Positions 16,938 to 23,649 of a DNA stretch of 23,649 nucleotides are shown here, in pieces (the first letter of the stretch is position 1; each line of letters opens with the position of its first letter). The notes under the pieces were generated by a model. The model did no database searches. It was not told where the DNA came from and worked only from the letters and a program-made list of their open reading frames with translations. A program made the translations under genes and the position numbers. Location: the NCBI GenBank assembly GCA_009784845.1, contig WQXK01000008.1, positions 1 through 23,649 of the forward strand, given 5' to 3'. The DNA is from Dehalococcoidia bacterium. GTDB taxonomy: Bacteria; Chloroflexota; Dehalococcoidia; Dehalococcoidales; UBA1222.

Positions 16938-18518
16938 CTAGATTTTGACCAGCTTAGCGGAATAGACGTCCGGCAAATCTAAAATCTGCTTGCATTGAGC
17001 ATCTGGTAGGGCTTCATCCAATGCCAGTACCATTAGTGCATCACCGCGTGCCTGAAGGCGCGACAAATGCATATAGCTAATATTGATATCGGCATCGCCT
17101 GCAATCTTACCGACTGCTCCTATTAGTCCTGGGCGGTCTTTGTGAGTGCATAATAGGAAATAGCTACCTGTGGGCATGATATCAATCCAATGCTGGTTTA
17201 TCTGTACGATGTGGCTTTCACCGCGCATCACAGAGCCGGAAACGGTTGCAGTGCCTTCACTGGTAACTGCCTCCATACTTATAAGGTTGGCGTAGTTATC
17301 GCAGGTGGCTTGCTTTTCCTCAGTAATTTTGATGCCGCGCTTGGTGGCTTCCATATTCGAGTTGACCATGTTGATGCGCTCATCGGTAAGGCGCCCCAGC
17401 AACGCGCCGAGTAAAATAGCCTTGAGCGGCTTGGTGTCAAGTGCGGCGACCTCGCCCTGATATTTGATGTTGAGGTTTTGAATTTGTCCTCCACCGAGGT
17501 AGCTTAGCAAGTTGCCAACAGCATCGGCCAGATGCATATAAGGCACCATAACGGGCAACACCTCTGCTGATATCAGCGGGGCATTAACTGCATATTTGGC
17601 GGGTTTTCCATTTAATACATCTATAATCTGTTGTACCACCTCCGTGGCAGCCAGTGTCTGTGCCTCTGCAGTGGATGCCCCGAGGTGCGGTGTGACGATG
17701 ATTTTTTTTGAACTGAAGAGGATGCTTTGTGTGCATGGCTCCTCAATGAAGACGTCAATAGCGGCACCGCCCAGTTTTCCTGCGTTGATTGCGGCAACCA
17801 AAGCCTCTTCGTCAATCAGTCCGCCGCGGGCGGCGTTGATAATGCGCGCGGAAGGCTTCATCATGGCAAGCTGACGGGCACCAATCATATTCTTTGTGGC
17901 TTCAATTAGCGGTACGTGTAGGGTTATGAAATCGGCTTCCTGCCAAATTTCATCAAGTGTTTTCATCTCGACGTTCATCTTCTCGGCACGTTCGGCTGTG
18001 ACGAATGGGTCATAACCGATGAGTTTCATTTCCATACCCTGTGCACGGCGAGCCACTTCACTGCCCACGTTGCCTAAGCCTACGAGTCCTAGAGTTTTGC
18101 CGCGAACCTCGGTTCCCATGAAGTCGTTGCGTTTCCACTCTCCGCTTTTAAGTGAGGCATTGGCTTGTGGGATATTTCTAGCCAATGCCATCATGAGTGC
18201 AACGGCATGCTCTGCAGCTGAGATGGTATTGCCGGTTGGCGCGTTGACCACGATGATGCCGCGGCGTGTGGCGGCCGCGGTGTCAATGTTATCCACACCG
18301 ACTCCAGCGCGTCCGATGACGATTAGTTTGGTACTGGCTTCAATAATATCGGCGGTGACACGCGTCTGGCTACGCACCACGAGCGCCTCATAGTTACCTA
18401 TGATGGCTTTCAGTTCTTCCGGCGCGAGTTTGATTTTAACGTCTACATTGGCATATTGCTTGAGGGCATCAACACCCTCTTGTGCCAAAGGGTCGGCTAC
18501 CAGCACATTCATTGTCAT
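16938..18518 (-). CDS. serA: D-3-phosphoglycerate dehydrogenase
   Basis: SerA oxidises 3-phosphoglycerate to 3-phosphohydroxypyruvate with NAD, the first step of serine synthesis. This is the long form, 526 residues. It has the substrate domain with GRAGVGVDNID (69-79), the nucleotide-binding GLVGLGNVG (144-152) with D170 for NAD, and catalytic R231 (NAARGGL), E260 (VFIEEP) and H278 (TPHLGAS). An intervening domain follows (about 325-450), then a C-terminal ACT domain (about 455-526) containing KDRPGLIGAVGKIA, the likely site of serine feedback. The ATG at 18518 is chosen because GGAGG lies 10 bases upstream. The aminotransferase gene ends 3 bases before it. Confidence 0.98.
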   Translation of the reverse strand: MTMNVLVADPLAQEGVDALKQYANVDVKIKLAPEELKAIIGNYEALVVRSQTRVTADIIEASTKLIVIGRAGVGVDNIDTAAATRRGIIVVNAPTGNTISAAEHAVALMMALARNIPQANASLKSGEWKRNDFMGTEVRGKTLGLVGLGNVGSEVARRAQGMEMKLIGYDPFVTAERAEKMNVEMKTLDEIWQEADFITLHVPLIEATKNMIGARQLAMMKPSARIINAARGGLIDEEALVAAINAGKLGGAAIDVFIEEPCTQSILFSSKKIIVTPHLGASTAEAQTLAATEVVQQIIDVLNGKPAKYAVNAPLISAEVLPVMVPYMHLADAVGNLLSYLGGGQIQNLNIKYQGEVAALDTKPLKAILLGALLGRLTDERINMVNSNMEATKRGIKITEEKQATCDNYANLISMEAVTSEGTATVSGSVMRGESHIVQINQHWIDIMPTGSYFLLCTHKDRPGLIGAVGKIAGDADINISYMHLSRLQARGDALMVLALDEALPDAQCKQILDLPDVYSAKLVKI

Positions 18519-18521
18519 AGA

Positions 18522-19619
18522 TTAATTTCCTCCAATAAATCCGGCTTTTGGTAATGCGGATTTGAGTGCGCATAAAACGGACTCAATATCTTTTTCATTG
18601 ACCCAGCCCAAATGCCCTATGCGGAAGATTTTGCCGTCCAGGTCCATCTGCCCGCCGGATAGTACTATGTCGTACTCCTCGCGCATGATTTTATTGAGCG
18701 TCTTGGGGTCTAATCCGTCTGAGCCCAAAACTGCGGTGACTGTGTTGGAAGCATATGCCTCATCGGCAAACAGCTTAAGACCCAATGCCTTGATGCCCTC
18801 GCGGGTCATTTTGCCCAGTTTGATGTGACGCGCGATGATGTTATCCAAGCCTTCATCAATCATCATGGTAAGAGATACATCAAGAGCCGAGATAACAGAA
18901 ACAGCAGGGGTCCAGGGGGTTTGTCCGCCGTTGGCTAAGGTTTTTTTGGCTCTGGCGAAATCCCAATAAAAACGCGGTGTTTTGGCTGCTGCATTAGCAT
19001 TCCATGCTTTCGCGGAAAGGGCTACCATAGCTATGCCGGGGGGCACCATCCAACTTTTCTGCGCCCCAGTTACCATGACGTCTATGCCCCATTCATCCAC
19101 GGGCAGGGCGATGCTTCCGATACTGGAAATGGCATCAACAACGAATAATTTGTCATAAGGTTTAATGGTTTCGGAAATAGCTTTGAGGTCGTTGGTAACA
19201 CCTGTTGATGTTTCGTTGTGTGTGACCATAACAGCTTTGATGGAAGGGTCATTATCAAGCGCCGCTTTGATGACTGCTGTGTCGGCGGCTTTGCCCCATT
19301 CGCTTTTAAGTACGGTAACATCAGCGCCGAAAGTCTTGGCGATGTTAGCCAAGCGGTCGCCGAAAACACCGATGGAAACAGACAATACCTTATCACCCGG
19401 CGAGAATGAGTTAACGACCGCTGCTTCCAGCCCGCCTGTACCTGAACCGGTTAGCAAAAATACGTCGTTTTGGGTAAGAAACAGCTTCTTTAACTTGTCT
19501 GTGACGCTGAGTACTGTTTTCTGAAATTCACTGCCGCGGTGATTAACCATCTGGCGTCCCATGGCAGCCAGTACTTCAGGTGGGCAGGGGGTAGGACCGG
19601 GAATTCTAAGGTTGGTCAT
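18522..19619 (-). CDS. Class V aminotransferase (alanine-glyoxylate / serine-pyruvate type)
   Basis: A 365-residue PLP enzyme of class V. It starts RIPGPTPCPPEVL, which with MVNHRGSEF (24-32) is characteristic of the alanine-glyoxylate/serine-pyruvate aminotransferase branch. GSGTGGLEAAV (58-68) binds the PLP phosphate, VVDAISSIG (160-168) provides the pyridine-pairing D162, and TGAQKSW holds the Schiff-base K188. Being 3 bases upstream of serA on the same strand, it most likely aminates 3-phosphohydroxypyruvate in place of a standard SerC. That role is inferred from context; transamination of glyoxylate or pyruvate is the alternative. An AAGGAG ribosome-binding site lies 8 bases before the ATG. 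Confidence 0.92.
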   Translation of the reverse strand: MTNLRIPGPTPCPPEVLAAMGRQMVNHRGSEFQKTVLSVTDKLKKLFLTQNDVFLLTGSGTGGLEAAVVNSFSPGDKVLSVSIGVFGDRLANIAKTFGADVTVLKSEWGKAADTAVIKAALDNDPSIKAVMVTHNETSTGVTNDLKAISETIKPYDKLFVVDAISSIGSIALPVDEWGIDVMVTGAQKSWMVPPGIAMVALSAKAWNANAAAKTPRFYWDFARAKKTLANGGQTPWTPAVSVISALDVSLTMMIDEGLDNIIARHIKLGKMTREGIKALGLKLFADEAYASNTVTAVLGSDGLDPKTLNKIMREEYDIVLSGGQMDLDGKIFRIGHLGWVNEKDIESVLCALKSALPKAGFIGGN

Positions 19620-19662
19620 AAAATTGCTCCTTCAAAGCTATATAGTCATGCGAGAATTAAGA

Positions 19663-19692
19663 ATTATAGCTTAAAAATTGTGTAATAAACAA
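19663..19692 (-). promoter_or_regulatory. Promoter of the aminotransferase-serA operon
   Basis: On the minus strand, TTGTTT (19692-19687), an 18-base spacer and TATAAT (19668-19663). The predicted leader is about 36 bases. The rest of the gap up to 19821 is AT-rich, and I see nothing else convincing there. Confidence 0.65.
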
Positions 19693-19821
19693 CTGAAACC
19701 GAGGAAAATTTAATACGATAAAATCACAAATCTTACGTGGCAGTATTCATGGCTAAATACAAACTTATGGGAAAGTTAGGCAAACATTGATTTTTTCTTC
19801 ATCACAGTTGCCATGTACCTA

Positions 19822-21006
19822 TCATTCAATTAACCTCACGTAACGCCGTTTACCTGCCTTAAGTACTGCGCCGCTTGCGACCAAATAATTCGGCTCCGTA
19901 AGCTTATTGCCGTCTATTTCCACTCCGCCCTGTTGGATGAGGCGCATGGCCTCCCCTTTGCTTTTGACCAAGCCTGCGTCAAGCATCACGCCGGGGATGG
20001 ATAATGTTCCCGGGATTATGCGGAACTCGGGAATTTCGGCTGGCGTTTCTTTGTTCTGTACTATGCGCACAAAATTGTCCTCAGCAGCCGTTGCAGCTGA
20101 TTTGTCATAAAGTTGAGAGATAATCTCACGTGCCAGGCGCTTTTTGAGCGCCATGGGATTGGCTCCATTTTCTATTTCAGTACGGAACTCTGCCAGTTCT
20201 GCATCCGGGACATCTGTGACTAGCGTGAAGTAATCCATCAGCAGGTTATCAGGAACAGACATCACCTTGCCGAAAATCTGCTCAGGGGCTTCTGTAATGC
20301 CGATGTAATTCCCAAGGCTCTTACTCATTTTATGGGTGCCATCGGTGCCAACCAGTAGCGGGGTCATCAGAATTTGCTGCGGTTGTTGCCCTACCATCCC
20401 CTGCAACTCGCGACCTACCAGAAGATTGAATTTCTGGTCAGTGCCGCCGAATTCCACTCCCGCTTGTATTTGTACTGAGTCATATGCCTGAAGCAGCGGG
20501 TAGATAAATTCAGTGAGGGTAATCGGCTTGCCCGCTGTGAATCGTTTGTTAAAATCCTCACGTGCAAGGAATTGCGCGATAGTGAAGCGACCGGTGAGTT
20601 TGAGCACGTCTGCTAAAGAAAACTTGCCGAACCACTCACTTTGCCAACGCACCTCTGTGCGGCTGCGGTCAACGATTTTGAAGAACTGCTGCATATATGT
20701 TTCGGCATTGCTTTTTACCTGTTCGTAACTCAGAACAGGACGCGTGACACTTTGTCCCGTGGGGTCGCCGATTTGCGCCGTCCAATCGCCTACGATGAGC
20801 ACCACTTCATGCCCTAGTTCCTGAAATTGGCGCAACTTTCGGAGCCCTACCATGTGACCTAGATGTATGTCGCTTGATGAGGGGTCAAAGCCTTCTTTCA
20901 GGCGCAATTTATCGCCCTTTCTAAGGCGAGCGATGAATTCTTCCTCTACGATTACTTCGGCGACACCGCGGCGTAACAGGTGATTGAAGTCGAAATTTTT
21001 TTGCAT
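19822..21006 (-). CDS. tyrS: Tyrosyl-tRNA synthetase
   Basis: TyrRS charges tRNA-Tyr with tyrosine. The 394-residue protein has the class I signatures HLGH (48-51) and KMSKS (226-230), plus VGDWTAQIGDPTGQS (72-86) and GVEFGGTDQKFN (183-194) for tyrosine and ATP binding. The C-terminal S4-like RNA-binding domain (about 330-394) includes GEAMRLIQQGGVEIDG. The GDxTAxIGDPTGxS form and the overall length fit the TyrS type 2 branch. The ATG at 21006 lies 2 bases after the ribF stop, and its ribosome-binding site (AAAGAG) falls within the end of ribF, so the genes are coupled. Confidence 0.98.
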   Translation of the reverse strand: MQKNFDFNHLLRRGVAEVIVEEEFIARLRKGDKLRLKEGFDPSSSDIHLGHMVGLRKLRQFQELGHEVVLIVGDWTAQIGDPTGQSVTRPVLSYEQVKSNAETYMQQFFKIVDRSRTEVRWQSEWFGKFSLADVLKLTGRFTIAQFLAREDFNKRFTAGKPITLTEFIYPLLQAYDSVQIQAGVEFGGTDQKFNLLVGRELQGMVGQQPQQILMTPLLVGTDGTHKMSKSLGNYIGITEAPEQIFGKVMSVPDNLLMDYFTLVTDVPDAELAEFRTEIENGANPMALKKRLAREIISQLYDKSAATAAEDNFVRIVQNKETPAEIPEFRIIPGTLSIPGVMLDAGLVKSKGEAMRLIQQGGVEIDGNKLTEPNYLVASGAVLKAGKRRYVRLIE

Positions 21007-21008
21007 CT

Positions 21009-21962
21009 TTAACTCTTTTCAGTTTTTTCGCAGTCGGGCACAGACAGTATTTGGCGTACCTGCAAGACATCCAATGCAATCTGTGCTTGGAGCGCCTCAG
21101 CGTCAGGGAATTTTGTCACTCCGCGCAACCGCTCTATTATATCTATTTTAAGGTTGTGGTTGTAAAGATTGGCGCAGTAATTCAGCAAATGTGTTTCCAC
21201 AATGCGTTCCACTCCGTCAAAGGTTGGGCGTGTGCCGATGAACGTTGCGGAGGGATGTGTTTGGTCGTTTATGGTGGTGATGGTGGCATATGCTCCATCT
21301 GCCGGCAGTGCCTGTTGTGGAGCGGGTACAATGTTTGCGGTGGGGAAACCTATTTTTGTGCCTCGTGCGTCGCCTTCGATGACCATGCCTTCCACACGGA
21401 ATGGACGTGTAAGCATAGCATTGGCATCGGTGATATTCCCTGTAGCCAGTGCCTGTCGGATAGTGGTGCTGGATACGATTTTTCCATGGTATTCCACAGG
21501 TGAAACTACTTCTGTGGTGAACCTCATCTGCTGCCCCAAGGCGTGCAATGTTTCCAAAGAGCCTTCGCGCTGATGCCCAAGGGCGAAATCCCATCCCAGT
21601 ATCAGCCCCTGCATTTTGAGACAGCGTTGTAGTATCGACACGAAATGTTGTGCCCCAAGAGCAGCCAACTCGGGTGAGAATGTGAGCGCGACAACCAAAT
21701 CTATATCCATGCTTTTTAACAGACGAATACGCTCGTCGAGACTTGTCAGCAAAGGTACGGTGGAGTGGGGGGTTAGCAATGCGGATGGGTGTTGCTTAAA
21801 CGTGATGACAGCGCTTGGGATTTCTTTTGCGCGCGCTTGTCCCACCAAACGCCGTACCAGCGCTTGATGTCCCATGTGCAGCCCGTCGAACATGCCGATG
21901 GAAACCAAGGTATCCTTGGTTGGCACTATGTGACTCAGTTCGTGCTCTATTGAAGTAGACAT
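21009..21962 (-). CDS. ribF: Bifunctional riboflavin kinase / FAD synthetase
   Basis: RibF phosphorylates riboflavin to FMN and adenylylates FMN to FAD. The 317-residue protein has an N-terminal nucleotidyltransferase domain with GMFDGLHMGHQ (23-33), an HxGH-type motif, then GWDFALGHQREG and VSSTTIRQAL. The C-terminal riboflavin kinase domain includes GTKIGFPTANI, IGTRPTFDG and the catalytic-region ETHLLNY. The start at 21962 has a weak ribosome-binding site but follows a good promoter. It leads a two-gene operon with tyrS and diverges from rpoB. Confidence 0.97.
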   Translation of the reverse strand: MSTSIEHELSHIVPTKDTLVSIGMFDGLHMGHQALVRRLVGQARAKEIPSAVITFKQHPSALLTPHSTVPLLTSLDERIRLLKSMDIDLVVALTFSPELAALGAQHFVSILQRCLKMQGLILGWDFALGHQREGSLETLHALGQQMRFTTEVVSPVEYHGKIVSSTTIRQALATGNITDANAMLTRPFRVEGMVIEGDARGTKIGFPTANIVPAPQQALPADGAYATITTINDQTHPSATFIGTRPTFDGVERIVETHLLNYCANLYNHNLKIDIIERLRGVTKFPDAEALQAQIALDVLQVRQILSVPDCEKTEKS

Positions 21963-21994
21963 AATTTTGTGTTCTAACCAGTTAAGTAAGGCTT

Positions 21995-22023
21995 ATTATA
22001 ATTTGCTTGTTGTGTGGTGTAAA
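21995..22023 (-). promoter_or_regulatory. Promoter of the ribF-tyrS operon
   Basis: On the minus strand, TTTACA (22023-22018), a 17-base spacer and TATAAT (22000-21995). The predicted start near 21988 gives a leader of about 26 bases. No room for an FMN riboswitch, and none is seen. Confidence 0.8.
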
Positions 22024-22041
22024 GAAGAACGCATCATATTG

Positions 22042-22070
22042 TTGACATGGTAGTTTTCTTGTGATACAAT
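22042..22070 (+). promoter_or_regulatory. Promoter of rpoB
   Basis: TTGACA (22042-22047), a 17-base spacer and TACAAT (22065-22070), close to consensus. Transcription should start near 22077, leaving an untranslated leader of about 120 bases. It diverges from the ribF promoter with 18 bases between the two -35 boxes. Confidence 0.85.
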
Positions 22071-22125
22071 ACCTCTTTGCTTATGGCGTTATTTAATATA
22101 TTCTACTGTTTCTATCCTCCGCTTA

Positions 22126-22160
22126 CAGTTTTTTAGCCTATAACTGCGACTAAAAAATTG
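22126..22160 (+). promoter_or_regulatory. AT-rich hairpin in the rpoB leader
   Basis: CAGTTTTTTAG (22126-22136) can pair with CTAAAAAATTG (22150-22160): 11 pairs, one of them G-U, around a 13-base loop. It lies in the rpoB 5' leader upstream of the ribosome-binding site. It is AT-rich, so weak; a regulatory role is a guess. Confidence 0.3.
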
Positions 22161-22198
22161 CCTCTTTTACTGCAGGGTTTTGTTTGAGGAGTGAGTTT

Positions 22199-23649
22199 TT
22201 GGAACAACCAATTTTCCCCGTAGGGGTACGTCCCCCTGTCCCGCACAAGTCCTATTCGCAGGTTTCACAGGTTTTGGAGGTTCCCAACCTCATCAATTTG
22301 CAGCTTACTTCTTTCCAGTGGTTGTTGGAAGAAGGCATCAAGCAATTGATGGAGGAAATTTCGCCCATAAAAGACTTCACGGGCAATCGTCTTGAGCTTA
22401 GCTTCGTAGACTACGAATTTCGTGAGCCGCGCTTATCAGAGCAGGAATGCGTTCAGCGCGACCAGACCTATGCCATAACGCTCTATGTTAAGGCGAGATT
22501 ACTGGTTAAGAATACCGGTGAGATTAAGGAGCCTTTTGATCTGTTCTTTGGCGACATGCCCATGATGACGGCTCAAGGCACATATATTACATCCGGCACG
22601 GAGCGTGTTATTGTCAGTCAGTTGCTGCGTTCGCCGGGTGTTTATTTCACCGTGACGGAAGATGCAGTAAGTGGTCGGCGTTTGTGCAACGCCAACCTTG
22701 TTCCCAGCCGCGGTGCTTGGCTGGATTTTGAGACCAGTACCCGTGACGTAATTTCGGTTAAAATTGATGGAAAGCGTAAAATTCCCGTAACAACACTGTT
22801 ACGCGCTATAGGATATGCATCTGACAGCGAGTTGATTTCCATATTTGCGGCTGAGGATAACTCTACTGACCATCAATACATAAGGTCAACCATTGAACGC
22901 GATCTGGCTATTCGCACTAAAGAGGCGGCTTTGCTGGATATTTATCGCAAGGTACGCCCCGGCGACCCGCCCAATCTGGATAACGCCAACAAGCTGTTGC
23001 AAAATATGTTCTTCAACTCAGACCATTATGATTTGGGGCTGGTAGGACGCTACAAGCTTAACCGGCGTTTGGATTTAACTCCTTCGGCAGAAGGGGAAGG
23101 TCGCGCTTTAACGCATGAGGACATGCTTGAAATCGTGCGCCGCATTATTATGGTTAATAATGGGCAGGATCATTCCGATGATATTGACCATCTTGGCAAT
23201 CGTCGCATTCGCACCGTTGGAGAACTGATTCAGAATCAGTTCCGCTTGGGTCTGATGCGACTAGAGCGCGTTGCCCGTGAGCGCATGAGTATTCTTTCTG
23301 CCGAGGCACTTACACCCAGTGCTTTGGTTAATATCCGCCAGGTGGTTTCTGTTATACGCGAGTTCTTCGGCGGCTCTCAGCTTTCTCAGTTTATGGATCA
23401 AACCAATCCGCTGGCGGAACTGACAAATAAACGCCGTCTGTCAGCCATGGGACCCGGTGGTCTGTCACGTGAGCGCGCCGGTTTTGACGTGCGTGACGTG
23501 CATTTCTCTCACTACGGACGTATTTGTCCTATTGAAACGCCGGAAGGCCCGAACATTGGCCTTATTGGCTCTTTGGCAACATATGGGCGTATCAACCGCT
23601 ATGGGTTTATTGAAACGCCTTACTGTAAGGTAAAAAGCGAGTTGAATAC
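22199..23649 (+). CDS. rpoB: RNA polymerase beta subunit, N-terminal part (runs off window)
   Basis: RpoB is the beta subunit of RNA polymerase. The frame runs 483 codons from 22199 to the window end without a stop. The start is TTG at 22199: GAGGAG (22186-22191) lies 7 bases upstream and no ATG is available, while the nearby GTG (22191) is out of frame. The protein opens [39 protein letters not shown] follows, then [20 protein letters not shown]. The rifampicin region is [20 protein letters not shown] then [20 protein letters not shown], followed by [16 protein letters not shown]. The residue equivalent to E. coli His526 is Asn (N410; codon 23426-23428). Confidence 0.99.
   Translation, partial: MEQPIFPVGVRPPVPHKSYSQVSQVLEVPNLINLQLTSFQWLLEEGIKQLMEEISPIKDFTGNRLELSFVDYEFREPRLSEQECVQRDQTYAITLYVKARLLVKNTGEIKEPFDLFFGDMPMMTAQGTYITSGTERVIVSQLLRSPGVYFTVTEDAVSGRRLCNANLVPSRGAWLDFETSTRDVISVKIDGKRKIPVTTLLRAIGYASDSELISIFAAEDNSTDHQYIRSTIERDLAIRTKEAALLDIYRKVRPGDPPNLDNANKLLQNMFFNSDHYDLGLVGRYKLNRRLDLTPSAEGEGRALTHEDMLEIVRRIIMVNNGQDHSDDIDHLGNRRIRTVGELIQNQFRLGLMRLERVARERMSILSAEALTPSALVNIRQVVSVIREFFGGSQLSQFMDQTNPLAELTNKRRLSAMGPGGLSRERAGFDVRDVHFSHYGRICPIETPEGPNIGLIGSLATYGRINRYGFIETPYCKVKSELN

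Noticed and set aside
19749..19790. Thirteen-codon plus-strand frame encoding a basic peptide (MAKYKLMGKLGKH), followed by a T-rich run.
   Set aside because: No ribosome-binding site, very short, and in an AT-rich gap where such frames arise by chance.
21963..22040. Looked for an FMN riboswitch ahead of ribF.
   Set aside because: The promoter leaves only about 26 leader bases, and no conserved riboswitch core is visible.

Overview
The window looks like a piece of chromosome from a Dehalococcoidia-type bacterium (Chloroflexota). This is inference, from the protein sequences, a GC content near one half, and a gene order (class V aminotransferase and serA, then tyrS and ribF, then a divergent rpoB) that I recall from Dehalococcoides. 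Nearly everything is housekeeping. I see no CRISPR array, tRNA, rRNA, insertion sequence or phage gene.

Region by region: 1-3406 (minus strand) is a DNA-maintenance operon read dnaX, ybaB/ebfC, recR, an AlkD-like alkylation-repair gene, then the start of recO at the window edge. 3514-5313 (minus) holds an 11-cysteine putative metal or iron-sulfur protein and, upstream of it, a tubulin-superfamily GTPase most like archaeal CetZ. 5510-6507 (plus) is a two-gene unit: a NimA-like flavin-binding protein and a small membrane protein. It ends at a strong hairpin shared with the convergent gap gene. 6568-8662 (minus) carries gap (GAPDH) and an orphan 2-hydroxyacyl-CoA dehydratase-like subunit. 8812-10215 (plus) is a DUF234-type AAA ATPase whose promoter is overlaid by a perfect 13-bp inverted repeat. 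10292-12067 (minus) is a LOG/TIGR00725 protein followed by eno; 12293-12922 (minus) is pth. 13087-16467 (plus) is ligA plus a DUF1015 protein. 16938-19619 (minus) is a serine-biosynthesis pair (class V aminotransferase, serA). 19822-21962 (minus) is ribF-tyrS. 22199 to the end (plus) is the first 483 codons of rpoB, starting at TTG.

The genes form recognisable functional groups. DnaX, EbfC, RecR, RecO and AlkD link replication with recombinational and base-damage repair. GAPDH and enolase act in the lower half of glycolysis/gluconeogenesis around 3-phosphoglycerate, which SerA and its aminotransferase divert to serine. RibF supplies FMN and FAD. TyrS, Pth and RpoB serve translation and transcription.

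The parts that least fit a housekeeping picture are the CetZ-like tubulin with its cysteine-rich neighbour, the palindrome-controlled ATPase, two islands of about 30% GC (12141-12296 and about 16490-16890) with orphan or broken reading frames, several very short or absent mRNA leaders, and an Asn at the RpoB position equivalent to E. coli His526. I did not find a clear-cut new multi-gene system; the CetZ/cysteine-rich pair is the best candidate.
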